Shown: positions 11,881 through 23,635, counted from the first letter of the stretch. The stretch: DNA of 64,000 nt from Astrocystis sublimbata (GCA_022453515.1 JAJNNY010000090.1:53705-117704), one strand, 5' to 3'. The notes: generated from the letters alone by a model not told the origin. Translations and numbers: made by a program.

Positions 11881-12759
11881 TTACCAAAGTTTGTTTATAT
11901 AATCGCTATTTGAGCTCATATAATCGCTATCAGAGCTCCAATCCATTCGATCGTTGGACTGGGGCTCTGGGTATGTTATCTCGAAGGGCGTGCTAGTGTC
12001 ACCCAAATAACCATCGTCGTCTCCCGATGTTTCATCATGCTGTGGCTGATCAAAAATTCCCGGCGTCGTCCTCCGGAAACCGTTGGTGTCGTCCCTCACC
12101 ATGTCTATGTCTTTGGACTCGATGTCCATCTTATCTTCAGACCGACTTGGGTCACACCAAGAATCATCATCGGAGTCGCTTACCAATACCAGAGGGTTTT
12201 CAAAGACCCAAGACATCTGGTCGGGGTCGCGCTCGAAGTCTGAATTCTCGTCGTCGGCCGAGCTCAGATCGCTCTGGAGATCGTCTGTCGCGGGTGAATG
12301 CACCCGAGAGTGGCGAGCGGCCCAGTTTATCTCTCCGGCCTGGTGCTTTTGCAAAAGGGGACGACTCTGACATGCCTCGTCGTCATCGAAGGCCAAATGG
12401 TTTCCAAGCTCGAACTCCTCGTCGCTCTCCTCCCATTCATCGCCACCGTCCGACGCAGGATCATCTCCCAGCGCCTCGGTCCACGCGCGGACATCCTCAA
12501 CAAGTCCGCCACTGTATCGCAGAGGGCGGGAGCCTTTCTTGGCCGTCCACACCGCTCGTTTGAAAGCTCTCTTTTTGCGCAGCGCAGTGCTGATTGCATT
12601 TTTAGCTTGCGCGCACCATGGGTTTGCTTCGCTGCTTGAGCGGGGGTGCTTGCAACTGCGACGGAGAAATAAGTCCTTGAAGGACTTGCAGTGGGTATAA
12701 TTTGAGGGGTCTGTGTGGGCGGTATGTATGGCGTCTATTTCCTTAAACCACTCAGACAT
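11881..12759 (-). CDS. Acidic low-complexity hypothetical protein
   Basis: Uninterrupted 292-codon frame from ATG 12759. The first ~90 residues are basic with several Cys and Trp. From about residue 100 the protein becomes strongly acidic with repeated Asp/Ser/Glu clusters (for example DGGDEWEESDEEFELG). I recognise no family. It ends with a short duplication: the last codons repeat a 21-bp unit, seen as SSDSDYM followed by SSNSDYI. Length, single-frame coding and ATG support a real gene, but without homology a spurious ORF is possible. The protein would be intrinsically disordered over most of its length. Confidence 0.5.
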   Translation of the reverse strand: MSEWFKEIDAIHTAHTDPSNYTHCKSFKDLFLRRSCKHPRSSSEANPWCAQAKNAISTALRKKRAFKRAVWTAKKGSRPLRYSGGLVEDVRAWTEALGDDPASDGGDEWEESDEEFELGNHLAFDDDEACQSRPLLQKHQAGEINWAARHSRVHSPATDDLQSDLSSADDENSDFERDPDQMSWVFENPLVLVSDSDDDSWCDPSRSEDKMDIESKDIDMVRDDTNGFRRTTPGIFDQPQHDETSGDDDGYLGDTSTPFEITYPEPQSNDRMDWSSDSDYMSSNSDYINKLW

Positions 12760-13575
12760 TGTTGTAATTAAGGTGCATGTAAAGATTCGGCAGGGCTGAT
12801 GAGATGTACTGATATTGGCATGTTACGGTCAATAAAGTACCTGCTAGCTAATATTATTGATTGAATGCTCAGGGGTAGATCGTCTGGGTACGGCGTAGAA
12901 GTTTGCGTTGCGATGGAAGATGGTGAGAGAGCATGTTGGGGGGGGGGGGGGGGGGGGCAGCGACGTACATTGATGACGCGTGTGAGTAAATTAGGTCCAT
13001 TTCTATTATTTTAGAGAATTACGCTTTTGTGATCTGCCAAAAAACGTCATTCTCCTATTTAAACTATAAAATGCAAAGTACCCCTTATCGCATAGGATTA
13101 CAAACCCCCTTCATGCGGGAAGAAACTTTTATATGGGTTGGCAAACTGCTGTAATACGAGATATGCAAGATCAAGGCTGATAAGGGATGAGATGAGATAG
13201 GTGAATTGCGGGCACATCAACTTATTGGAGTTTCAATACATGGCCAGAGAATGCCATCGAAACAAGGTGCTGTTGCCCAGTGTATCCTCTGGCCCCTCAA
13301 GGATACTCAGAATCATTCAGTGCGTTTATATTGCATCCCCCTATCTAACCGTCTTACCGTGCTCCCATTTGTCTTGAGCTTTTCGCTAGAGTTAGATGAT
13401 CTACACTATACTTAGATGCGCTTGTTCAATATTCGACAAGGAGGTCTGTCCCGAGCCGAAACTTTGTCACAAAGCCCGTGAATGAAGGCGTGAAGTCTAA
13501 CAGCCCTCTTTGGGGTTCTCTCTGGGCCAGCGACGCTAGTGGCTTCTAAATTCAGATGTTTTTCCTGCTTTAAAC
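12760..13575. other. Intergenic spacer between the acidic gene and the NLR
   Basis: No gene seen. It contains the G20 homopolymer at 12938-12957 and otherwise mixed-composition DNA. Confidence 0.6.
12938..12957. repeat. Poly-G tract, 20 consecutive G
   Basis: Twenty uninterrupted G residues. Such a tract can fold as a G-quadruplex and is prone to length change; the exact count may also be an assembly artefact. Confidence 0.85.
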
Positions 13576-16416
13576 CTAACTTTCATTGGATTTGCTTTCT
13601 ATTGACGATGGTGGCCCTGGGGGGTTTGTTGCTCTACTCAGTAACGGCAGGCATAACGGCGAGGTGTGTCTATGTCTCGAAGCCCAAGTGATTAAGTCGC
13701 CTCCGCTGTACGCCGGTACATCGGTTCGTGCCCCTCTGTCGAGCAACATGAGCATAACGTCAGCTTTCTGGTGCCCCACAGCCCATGACAAAGGGGTCCG
13801 ACCAAGATTATCTCGAGCGTTGATGTTGGCGCCCTTATCTATCAACAACTGGCAAACAGCTCTATTTCCGCTGGCGGTTGATGAAAATAGTGGTGTTCGG
13901 CCTTCATTATCCCGTGCGTCGGTACTCGCGCCACTGGCGAGTAGCAAGCGGGTAGTCGTTCTATGCAAACCGGCTACTGCCCATGATAACGGGTTCCAGC
14001 CGAACATGTCTCGGCTGTTTACAGCGGCGCCATGATCGATCAATATCTTGGCAACAGTCATATGGCCGTATCCTGATGCCCAAGATAGCGGAGTTCGGCC
14101 GGTGCTGTCTTTTATATCGATGCCGACGCCATTATCAAGTAGTAACTGAACAATCGTCCCATGTCCACATCTAGCTGCCCATGACAAAGGTGTCGTGCCA
14201 TCAATAGCCCGTTCGTCCAGCTCTGCGTGTCCACTGGCGATCAATAGTCTAAATGCTGCTTCGTTTCCATACTGCGCGAGATGTGCGACAATTCCTCGGC
14301 CTTGCAGAGACCGAAAGTCTTGGCTGAATGTTTGGATTTCTCTTCGGCTCAGTGTGAGTTGGCCAATCGGAGACAAGATTTGGTGATCGGCGCGTGAGTG
14401 TCTGTCCAACTCGGTTTGTAGCAAGACCGCGACAGTCTCAAAGCTCCCTGTAGCTAGAGCTGCCAAGATGGGGGCGGCAAAACGTCCACCTTCAACAATG
14501 AAACAAGACTGACCGGCGACATGTGACTTTATGAGGGCCGGCAAATGCATCTCAGCTAACAAGTAGAGCAGACTTGAATCTGAGCTGTATTTGTTATATG
14601 TTCTGTAGATGTTGGCTTGATCTATCCACTCTTTCAGGGGAAATGCGGACAGAAATTTCGATTGGCTGATGGATTGAAGCTCCGCCTCTTCGGCGTGGTG
14701 GAGAATATATCTTGTGGCATAATCGAGGAAAGGAAGTTTCGTTGATATATCAGGAGAGCCTAAGCAGATATCCCTGCTTGTAATTAGTATTTCCTTAACA
14801 GATGTCGACGAGATATATTCTGCGCAGCATGATCGAAGCTTATCGTGACTATGGCCTTGTAGATTGTCGGCAAGGTCTTCGTTCACGGTTCGAAGCGCAT
14901 CTTGTTTTAAAAGAACATCCCGGACAGATTCATGAATGAATCGCACAAGACGCACACCAGATTTAGGCGAGATCGTCTCTTCTATCTCAACCAATCCCTT
15001 AGATATATCAAGAACGTATCTCATTACATCCTCAGGTGACACATTTGAGTGACATCCAGCAAGACTCTGAGGTTCGACGCCGCATATTGTTGCGAAATAC
15101 ACCTCTTGAGGTGAAAGCGGACGCTTTGAGAACAGGACCCATTGAATACCGCAGAGCAGTCCATCCGGGTTTTTCTCATCTCGGGTCAGTATGTCGTGAA
15201 CCAATTCATGCAGGTCAGTTGGGATGTCAAGGAGCTTTTGGAGTAGGCGATCTGGACGTCCGCTATCGTATTCACGATTGAGCATATCCACTACCAAGAC
15301 TACCCACATGAAGATACCCGAGACGCGTTTTTGAAGGCTGGAACGGACCTGGCTTGCAAGTGTGCTAACACCGATGCAGAGTGTGCTGTCAATGTAGCGA
15401 GAAATATCTTGCCGGTGCTCGTCTTGATCTTCGAGGTGGATGACTAGCCCTTTTCTGATGGTGATATTAGGATAGTATCTACTTGCAAAGCAGACAAGTA
15501 ACTTAGTCTTGGAACCGGTGGGCCTAGATTGTGAGTTCAAGCTGACCAAGAACTGCAGCATTCTTCGAATCTCGGATTCCTTGCACTCGTCCAAGCCATC
15601 AATAAAACATAAAAGAGTCGAGTCTTGCAGAGCGAGAAAAGCCGCCTTGAAAAGTGATTCTAATAACTGGATCGTCCATTGGGCACTGTTGAGCCTAGAC
15701 TCGAACTTTTCCCGGAGGTGAGGTCGCATATCGAAAAGTCGTACAAGGAGTGTCCGGTACAAGCCAATGGTAGACTTTTCAAGCTCGTCACCTCGTGCGT
15801 AGAAAAAGAATGACAGTATGACCTGGTTGTCTGAATCTCGAGGGAGATGAGAAAGGATATATTTCATCAAGGTTGACTTTCCAGCACCCGGTTTCGCTTT
15901 GATCCACAGGAGACCATTGTGGGTATTGAATTTCGTCTCGTCAAGCCAGTCAAGATACTTTGGATGACTGAGAACCCATCCACAAGTTGCGGTATGCGCG
16001 TCACCCACATTCTCCTCGCGCATGCCAAGTTGAGGAAACTTGAGAGGGTTGAGATCGGTTTGCTCTTTGGCCTTGAGCGCGTTTTCGATATCTCTTGCTA
16101 ATTCCTCCTCCCTTTCGCGCCTGCTTTTGTTATAAATGACCAAAGGGGGAGAAGAATAGCTGTTTTCGACGTGGATAACTGCGGGCCATTAGCACTAACA
16201 CACCTCTGCGACCCATTCGAAGCGTTTCGCCCTACCTTTGAAATCTCGACCGATGTTGAGGCTTGAATTGCTATTCGCAATACCGTAACCAGAAAGCTCA
16301 ATACTATGTTGCGTATGAGCGTTGCTATTGATAACTCTACCGGGGCTATGTTGCGAATAGCTGCCTGCTTCATTATCTTCATCATCCTCAATCAAGGCGC
16401 GTTTCTGAGCCGGCAT
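13576..16416 (-). CDS. NACHT-ankyrin NLR with amyloid-motif-like N-terminal exon
   Basis: Two exons: 16416-16236 and 16178-13576, joined across a 57-bp intron (GTAGGG donor, GTGCTAAT branch, CCGCAG acceptor), giving 927 aa. The exon 2 frame has no ATG near its beginning, which supports the join. Exon 1 (60 residues) is Asn/Ser/Gly rich and includes HSIELSGYGIANS followed by NIGRDF, resembling the short amyloid signalling motifs at the N-terminus of many fungal NLRs. Exon 2 carries a NACHT NTPase: Walker A PGAGKS near residues 157-162 and Walker B FIDGLDE near 252-258. At about residues 700-890 there are some six ankyrin repeats with the recurring G-TPLSWA-GH pattern. In fungi such STAND proteins sense non-self or stress and trigger regulated cell death. 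The effector partner, often a HeLo or lipase gene next door, is not adjacent here. Confidence 0.85.
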
Positions 16417-16920
16417 TGTTACGCTTCAAGGCACGAATGCGTTTAGGGAAACCGGACAGTGTGTGCATTGTTGGGCTATGGCCAGTAAAGTGTCATTGGG
16501 GTCCTTGAAATGACTTATTAAGTTGCGTCGTGACCCGGATTACATGGCTAGGAGAAATCAATTGATGTAGGAGAGTGCCGCCTGTTGATCAAAGTTGTAC
16601 GAAATTGGACTAGAACGGAGAAGGAAAATACCCCGTGCGACATCAGCAGCTCACAGTGCTTTATCACTAGGGTGGGATTGGGGGCCATTAGAGTAGCATT
16701 GCAGTAGGGTCCACCTATGGCTATTCAGAGTAGGCTTCCTAAGATTGTATTCTTAGTTGACCTCCTTCATGGAAATAGTCAAGTTACGCTCATATGTAAT
16801 CCAGTTCAACTTCCCTTTCAGGTATAATTCCTCCTCGGGGTTGAACTTGAGCTTCTTCCATCTGAATTCCCACACTTCCTAACGCCGCCCTCGTCGACTT
16901 GCTGTGAATTGAGTCCCCTC
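16417..16920. other. Intergenic, NLR promoter side
   Basis: About 500 bp between the NLR start and the end of the 2EXR gene. It must hold the NLR promoter and the 2EXR 3' end. No further gene seen. Confidence 0.55.
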
Positions 16921-17933
16921 TTACTCCATAAGCCTAGCACGAGCTTGGTACTCTTGAGAGAAGATCCGTTCACACAAAGTACCTGGCGTGGATTGTGTGC
17001 AAAACCAATGTCCGAACTCGTCGTGTTTCTTAAGGTCCACAGCGTTAAAGCGAGCCATCCAGTGTTCATTGTCGATCATTTCCATCAACTCATGCCCACG
17101 GAGGCGTTCGAGCAACTCCGAGTACCCGTGAATTTGCGAGGCAACCAATTTAGCCTTGTCCAATACCGTGAACAAGACTTTTTGTACTCTCGGGAAGACT
17201 TTGACTTCAAAATTCACATTGTTGACGCTACGTGGGAGGAATATGGTTGCGCATTCTCGTATGCTGGTGGTATTATTAGCGGGGCTGTCTCATTTCTAAT
17301 TCAAGCAGTAATTAGGTGAAGAGAGCCGGGAATCTTTTAAAACATGAAGATGTGCTCGAATCGACGCATGGAGTTCATTACTTACCATGTAGGAAATGCA
17401 ATGCGGCAGTATGAATCGGACCATGAACTACTAAGCAGGTCGATTTTCATCAGACGTCGCACGTTTTGGCGAAGTGATAGTGACATCTTCTCTGACTCCC
17501 CGGGGCCATATCTGTCGATGCTGAACGTGAAGATGTCATGCTCGGTGCTGATATATATAGCCCCGTGGATGTAAGTCATGCGACGATTAAGAGAGTAGGT
17601 GCTCTCCACACGGTCATTGGGGTCTTCGCGTCCATATTCATAGTCGAACTCGAGATCTTCCAAAGTTCTGACATGAAAATCACGTCTCGAGCCAGTCACG
17701 CCTGTAACTCTAAGACGAAGAGGGTACAGGCGCTTGGCAACGCTTCGACTCTCAAAGTTCGCTCTGAAGTGTGGTGAGCATGCCAAATGGCGGAAGCAAA
17801 GTATCCTTTTGGTGTGCTGGTTCACGGGAACCAGCCGGTTGTGATTGTGCTCCAAGATAGCGAACTCCCAGATAATCTGCCTGAGTTCGGCAGGCAGTTT
17901 AGGGAAGACGGTGAATTCACGGAGCGGCGCCAT
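16921..17933 (-). CDS. 2EXR-domain protein
   Basis: Two exons: 17933-17386 and 17263-16921, 296 aa. The intron (122 bp) has a GTAAGT donor and a GCTAATAATACCACCAG acceptor. An earlier TAG acceptor would place a stop at once, so the later one was chosen. The first ATG of the frame is at 17933; the frame extends upstream only with non-ATG codons. Residues ~6-30 (FTVFPKLPAELRQIIWEFAI) match the start of the 2EXR domain, an F-box-like module found in large lineage-specific families of Pezizomycotina with unknown biochemical role. The remainder, with FDIEYG-like and YIHGAIYIS segments, fits the usual length of that family. It lies just upstream of the NLR on the same strand. Confidence 0.75.
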
Positions 17934-19718
17934 GTTGTCGATGTAGTAGATATAAGGCTCTGAACACAGACCAAGTGCGAGGCTATATTCAAGCAAGTTG
18001 ATGATTAGAAGAGCTGTGATTACTGAGCAAGGATAGCAAGATGTAGGTAATGAATACTAACGGAAAGAACAATGCTGTCCTCGTGAGGTTGGCAGTAGCG
18101 ATGTAGCGATATACAGGAGTAGGCTGTATGCTCGGAAGGAACAGAGTCAACACTCTCACAGGAATATCGTATATAGATATGGGACAAGAGGAAACTGAAG
18201 AGGAGATTCACGAAGTCCAGACAGTGGTATGGTGGATGGAGGATGTGAAACCTTTCGCTGCGAAGTTCTGGGCGGGTAATGTGGCACATATATACCCAAA
18301 CCATCCAAGCTAATGGTATTCGATTGAGTAGTAACATTAGTGAATGGAAACAATAGTACATGGGGACAGTGGTGCCGCAGGAACAAGCGCGGATACCTTC
18401 CATTCAAGCTTGAATCAACAAAGTGAATCACATTTAGCTTGCTATTGTTTGTCGAAACCCTCCCAAGTGCTTTCAGCCCCAAGTGAATAGCACACAAAGC
18501 TTGCACGTTGCCGTCTAGGAAACATACCTCATTTCGTGATTGTGGCAACTTCGGGTGGCAGACGTCTATCAGACCCCGGTAGGGTCCAATGAATGTCCTT
18601 GAGTATCACCAGAAGATTGCTAATTCTAGCAAATACCGGCCAGTCGTCCAAGACGTCACAAGCTTGTCAAGTTTTGCCTGTCAGGCAGGATGGACGCGTA
18701 GCCACCTCCTCAAAACTAGTGAATTGTACACAGGTTCCATGTTTGCCCGGTATTCACTTCCAAACTCCCAAATCATACGATAGCACTGCTCATTACCTTC
18801 CTTTCTGCTTTACTGGCATCGCGCTTGTTGGAAGAGAAGTCCACTGTCCTCCGGCTAGAGCCTCCTCCTTGTGACAATCTAGGCGAGCGTTGTGGCTCTC
18901 TGAGAAAGCGCTACCGCCTCCTCCCCTCACAGGACTAGAGTGAGTTTGTGGTGTTTGGGGCATTGTTGCTGATATACAATATGCGCTTGTTTCCCGAATA
19001 TCAAGATCTAATGTTGTCAATAGCGACTGCCCCCTTGATTGTGCCTGTTGCTCCGAAATTACATACATCATTGATTCAATTTGATCAGCTTGGAAACACT
19101 GATCGGCTGAAATCGTTTGGTATCACCGCCCACATGTATAGTTTGACCCAGGGCATAGCATGTTGGTCACATGTGAATGTCTCCCTTAGCAACTGCCATC
19201 CATTTGTGGAACCATAGGAGCATCACCGAATATTCTCTATTCAAGAGGGGGCGGCTGCGTACCTAGGTAGGTAGCCAGTGATGACAGATGTCTTTTATTT
19301 CTTTTGGTATTTTCCCCGTCCAAGTTGCCGCTGTCATCCATTCCCCCATTGCAACATGAGTCCTCTGTACTTATTTCACCCACGAGCCAAATGAGTCTAA
19401 CTATCCCATGGGCTTGCTATTTCTCTACCAAAGCTCACCGCTTTTATTCCTTTGAATACTAATTCGGCACGACTCCAATATGAAGTTTCTGATAAGATCG
19501 ATTTGACTTGCTGAAGACTGTGAGGATCAGTAGCCCCTTTTAGTCGCATTACGGAGATGTCGGTGTTAAGAATAGAAGCTAGCATTACTAACTCCGGCGG
19601 CGCCGGTCGGTGGATGGTGGGGTTCCTGAAATAATTTGGAGCGTTGCCCCTCGATGATGAATCCGCCACAGCGCCGCTCCGATAGTCGCATGTCCGTCCT
19701 CCTTGTCTTAATTTCTGT

Positions 19719-19725
19719 TGACTCA
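19719..19725. promoter_or_regulatory. TGACTCA box (GCN4/CPC1-type), distal
   Basis: A perfect TGACTCA about 250 bp upstream of the tryptophan synthase ATG. This is the consensus of the bZIP general amino-acid control activator (Gcn4, CPC-1, CpcA). Confidence 0.75.
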
Positions 19726-19831
19726 AGCCAGACCCTTGATCCAGAAACGAGTCACAACATTTATCTCCAGGAGCAACACCCCAAACACCCGGAAATATTA
19801 CAACACAGAGCCAATTGATTACCTCTGTTTG

Positions 19832-19838
19832 TGACTCA
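19832..19838. promoter_or_regulatory. TGACTCA box (GCN4/CPC1-type), proximal
   Basis: A second perfect TGACTCA about 140 bp upstream of the tryptophan synthase ATG. Together with the distal box it predicts induction of the gene under amino-acid limitation. Confidence 0.8.
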
Positions 19839-19977
19839 CCTTGTGTGCACAGGTGTTTGTATAAAGGGTCGCATAGGCTCTAATTGCAACAGCGCAACAC
19901 CCACGGTCTTTGTCGTTGTGCCTCCATTCCCAACCTCCATTGAATCGCAAGCGCAGTCGCAATCACAATTGGACAAT

Positions 19978-22372
19978 ATGGATCATCTCAAACAGACTTT
20001 CAAGCGCTGCAAGTCCGAGGACAGGGTACGGCAGACAAGCCAATGGTTCAAGATAGGACACAATGCCGGATACTGGATCGTCGTCGCTAACCCTCGTGTG
20101 TGATGTCGTGTAGGCTGCCCTAGTGACCTATGTCACCGCCGGCTTTCCCTCGCCCGAGCTGATGCCCGACATCATGCTGGCCATGCAGAAGGGTGGCGCT
20201 GGTACGTGTCCTCCTCACATCGCAATCTCCAAGCACGCCCTCTAACGCGAGAGGACACCAGATGTCATCGAGCTGGGCATTCCCTTCACAGATCCCATCG
20301 CCGACGGCCCGACCATCCAGACCGCCAACACCGTCGCTCTCTCACATGGCGTCACCATCAAGTCCATACTCGACATGGTCAAGACCGCCCGCTCCAAGAA
20401 CCTGACCGTGCCCGTGTTGCTGATGGGCTACTACAACCCCCTGCTCAGCTACGGCGAGGAGGCGTTACTACACGACTGCAAGTCCGCCGGCGTCAACGGC
20501 TTTATCATCTGTGACCTGCCGCCCGAGGAGGCCGTGTCCTTCCGCAAGTTCTGCAGCAGCGGCGGCCTCTCCTACGTGCCGCTCATCGCCCCCGCCACCT
20601 CCGAGCCCCGCATGAAGCTGCTCTGCCAGCTCGCCGACTCCTTCATCTACGTCGTCTCGCGGCAGGGCGTGACGGGAGCCCTGGGGTCGCTGAACGCGAA
20701 CTTGCCCGACCTCCTCGCGCGCGTCAAGAAGTACAGCGGCGACAAGCCCGCGGCCGTGGGCTTCGGCGTCTCCACGCGCGAGCACTTCCAGTCGGTGGCG
20801 GCCATCGCCGACGGCGTCGTCATCGGCTCGCAGCTCATCACCGTGCTGCAGAAGGCCGAGGACGGCAAGCACGCCCAGACCGTGCAGGAGTACTGCGCCT
20901 ACGTCACGGGCCGCACGGGCGAGGTGTCGACGACGCGCGAGGTGGGCGTCATGGAGGCCATCAGCGCCGCCAAGGAGCCCAGCGGCGAGAACGTCACCGT
21001 GAACGGCGTCCTGACGGAAGAGGACGACGCCGCGCTGGTGGCGCAGCTGGCGGCGCTGCACGGCAAGATCCCGGAGCGCTTCGGCGAGTTCGGCGGCGCC
21101 TACGTGCCCGAGGCGCTGATGGACTGCCTGCACCAGCTCGAGGAGGGCTTCAACGCCATCAAGGACGACCCGGCCTTCTGGGACGAGTACAAGTCGTACT
21201 ACCCCTGGATGGGCCGGCCCGGCCACCTCCAGTACGCCGAGCGCCTGACCGAGTACGCCGGCGGCGCCAAGATCTGGCTGAAGCGGGAAGACCTGAACCA
21301 CACCGGCTCACACAAGATCAACAATGCGCTGGGCCAGCTGCTGCTGGCGAGGAGGCTGGGCAAGACCAAGATCATCGCCGAGACGGGCGCGGGACAGCAC
21401 GGTGTCGCCACCGCCACCGTCTGCGCCAAGTTCGGCATGGAGTGCACCGTCTTCATGGGTGCTGTGAGTTTTTTTCTTTTATCTTTCCTATATTCGTCTA
21501 ATTTACACCTACCCATTATTCCACCAACTGACCTCTTCTCACAATGACATCACTAACAACCCCGACAGGAGGACGTCCGCCGCCAGGCGCTAAACGTATT
21601 CCGCATGCGGCTCCTGGGCGCCAAGGTGATCGCCGTAGAATGCGGCAGCAAGACGCTGCGCGACGCAGTCAACGAGGCGCTGCGCTCGTGGGTGGTGCGG
21701 CTCGAGGACACGCACTACATCATCGGATCGGCCATCGGGCCGCACCCGTTCCCCACCATCGTGCGGACCTTCCAGTCCGTCATCGGCGAGGAGACGAAGG
21801 CCCAGATGCTCGAGAAGCGCGGCAAGCTGCCCGACGCTGTGGTCGCGTGCGTCGGCGGCGGGTCCAACGCCGTCGGCATGTTTTATCCGTTCTCCAAGGA
21901 CCCGTCCGTCAAACTCCTCGGCGTCGAGGCCGGCGGCGACGGCGTCAATACACCCCGCCACTCCGCCACCCTCACGGCCGGCTCCAAGGGCGTCCTGCAT
22001 GGCGTGCGCACCTACGTCTTGCAGAACGAGTTCGGCCAGATCAACGATACCCACTCGGTATCTGCTGGTCTGGATTATCCTGGCGTAGGCCCCGAGCTGT
22101 CGTCGTGGAAAGATAGCGAGCGCGCTAAGTTCGTCGCGGCCACGGACGCTGAGGCCTTTTTGGGCTTCAAGCTCATGAGTCAGCTTGAGGGTATTATCCC
22201 CGCGCTCGAGTCGGCGCATGGTATTTATGGAGCGCTGGAGCTCGCTAAGACGATGAAGAAGGATGAGGATGTGGTGATTTGCCTCAGTGGACGCGGTGAT
22301 AAGGATGTGCAGAGCGTCGCGGACGAGTTGCCGAAGCTCGGGCCGGAGATTGGTTGGGATTTGAGGTTTTAG
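19978..22372 (+). CDS. TRP5: Bifunctional tryptophan synthase (alpha-beta fusion)
   Basis: Four exons: 19978-20025, 20114-20201, 20262-21463 and 21569-22372, 713 aa. All joins keep frame and use GT-AG introns of 88, 60 and 105 bp. It catalyses the last two steps of tryptophan synthesis: cleavage of indole-3-glycerol phosphate (alpha) and condensation of indole with serine (beta, PLP). The N-terminal half is TrpA-like, with catalytic Glu49 and Asp60 in [19 protein letters not shown] at the same numbers as in E. coli. The C-terminal half is TrpB-like, with the PLP lysine K397 in [10 protein letters not shown] and the glycine-rich [12 protein letters not shown] phosphate loop. The length matches the single-chain fungal enzyme (TRP5 of yeast, trp-3 of Neurospora). 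Codon use is strongly GC-biased, as in well-expressed genes. Two TGACTCA boxes lie upstream. Confidence 0.97.
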
Positions 22373-22867
22373 AGATTTACAACATTGGTTCTAGGTAGGT
22401 CGTTTCGGCAGTGTGTGTTTTGCATTTTGCATTCTTGTTTAGGAGAGTGGTGAATTATGTATGGATGGAGTTGGGGCTTGGGAAAAGAGCAAAATAAAAA
22501 TGATGGTAGATCCTACTTCGACTTGTTTTATATGTAAAAGGGTAAAAGATGACATATTTGCTCGAGACAATGTGATGGGTGTACCATATATGTACGTGTG
22601 CGAGACATTGTCGAATAGATTTTGCGTCATGATACATTCTTTTTTTTTTTGCAGATCCGGAGTATGCCGCGGTGTATAGTATGAGTATGGTACAGTATAA
22701 TGAGTGAGCAAGGCATGACTGACTGCTACGCATGTGGCCGATACAAGGCTTCCAGTTCCCACGCCCCTTTTTTGTGTTGCGCCCTAAGTAGTAGGTGATC
22801 ATACAGTTTGCCTCGGCTACCTCGTCCTTCCCTTCTACTCCGCCACAATGTCGTAAGCAACACCAAT
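22373..22867. other. Convergent 3' spacer
   Basis: Tail-to-tail spacer between tryptophan synthase (+) and bL28m (-). It holds a T-rich run near 22638-22650 and no gene. Confidence 0.6.
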
Positions 22868-23635
22868 TTATTCAGGCTTCTGCGACTTCTGAGACGTAGA
22901 CGTATCTCTCGCTCCCTCCTGCCCAACAACAACAACCTCCTCCTCGACACTTTCCGCTTGCGCCCGTCCCCGACCCGACCCCTCAGCAGCGGGATCTGGT
23001 TCACCAAAGACGAACTCCTCATCAGCCGCAAGCATAGCATCGACGCGATCCAGCACCGCGCCATCAACACCAACATTCGTGTCCTCGACCTCCCCCACTA
23101 CCACCACACCCCCCTCCTTCGGCGGCAGCCCCAACGCCACCCTCTCCCTCGCAAACCTCTCCTGCACCATCGGGCTCTGCATGACCTTCCACCTTAGCGC
23201 CCAGCCGGCGGGTCCAAGCTCCTTTATGCGCTTCGCCTTGCCGCCCAGTAAATACGCATCGATGCCGCCCAGCCGATCAATGGTGTGCAGGATACTGGCC
23301 GTCATGCGCGTGCGGATGAAGGCGTTTAGCGCCGGCGACCACAGACGCTTGGTGTGGCGGTTCGGCAGCCACGTCGTGCGCGACTTGTTCCCGTATTTCG
23401 AGGCCACGACGTTTCCGGAGCGGATCTTGGTCGTGCCGAATAAGCCTTGGTTGCGCTGCTTGTAGGTCCGGAAGGGCCCGTAGGGATAGTCGGGGACGAG
23501 GGCCTTGGGCACGGTCAGGTGCGAGGGCGTTTGGCGCGGGAGGGGGACGGTTGTGGTGAAGGTGCGGAGGGGGGTGGTGGTTTGGGGGCCGAGGCGGAGG
23601 CACCGGAGGGGTGTTAGGGCGGGTTGAGACGCCAT
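22868..23635 (-). CDS. mrpl24: Mitochondrial large-subunit ribosomal protein bL28m
   Basis: Single exon of 255 aa from the ATG at 23635; the frame continues upstream only from non-ATG codons. The N-terminus is rich in Arg, Ser and Thr and lacks acidic residues, as expected for a mitochondrial presequence. The bL28 core is at about residues 60-130: GLFGTTKIRSGN, SRTTWLPNRHTKRLWSPALN, then FIRTRMTASILHTIDRLGGIDAYLL. The C-terminal ~80 residues are an acidic Val/Glu-rich extension typical of fungal mitoribosomal proteins. The yeast counterpart is MRPL24. It lies divergent to the gene starting at 24425. Confidence 0.88.
   Translation of the reverse strand: MASQPALTPLRCLRLGPQTTTPLRTFTTTVPLPRQTPSHLTVPKALVPDYPYGPFRTYKQRNQGLFGTTKIRSGNVVASKYGNKSRTTWLPNRHTKRLWSPALNAFIRTRMTASILHTIDRLGGIDAYLLGGKAKRIKELGPAGWALRWKVMQSPMVQERFARERVALGLPPKEGGVVVVGEVEDTNVGVDGAVLDRVDAMLAADEEFVFGEPDPAAEGSGRGRAQAESVEEEVVVVGQEGARDTSTSQKSQKPE

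Larger units (their letters stand above)
17934..19977. other. Intergenic between the 2EXR gene and tryptophan synthase
   Basis: No supported gene. Short ORFs on both strands begin with non-ATG codons and show no domain. It contains an ACCTAGGT palindrome at 19261 and, close to the tryptophan synthase start, two TGACTCA boxes. Confidence 0.55.

Noticed and set aside
13576..16143. NLR read as a single-exon 855-residue protein
   Set aside because: That frame would begin with TTG. Splicing to the ATG exon at 16416 gives intact signals and frame.
17382..17996. Longer start for the 2EXR protein (21 extra residues)
   Set aside because: The upstream start would be TTG; the first ATG at 17933 directly precedes the conserved block.
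19397..19726. 109-codon minus-strand ORF upstream of tryptophan synthase
   Set aside because: Begins at TTG, has no domain, and overlaps the expected tryptophan synthase promoter.
20468..21301. 277-codon minus-strand ORF inside tryptophan synthase
   Set aside because: Antisense shadow of a GC-rich, strongly biased coding exon; the plus-strand frame has all catalytic residues.
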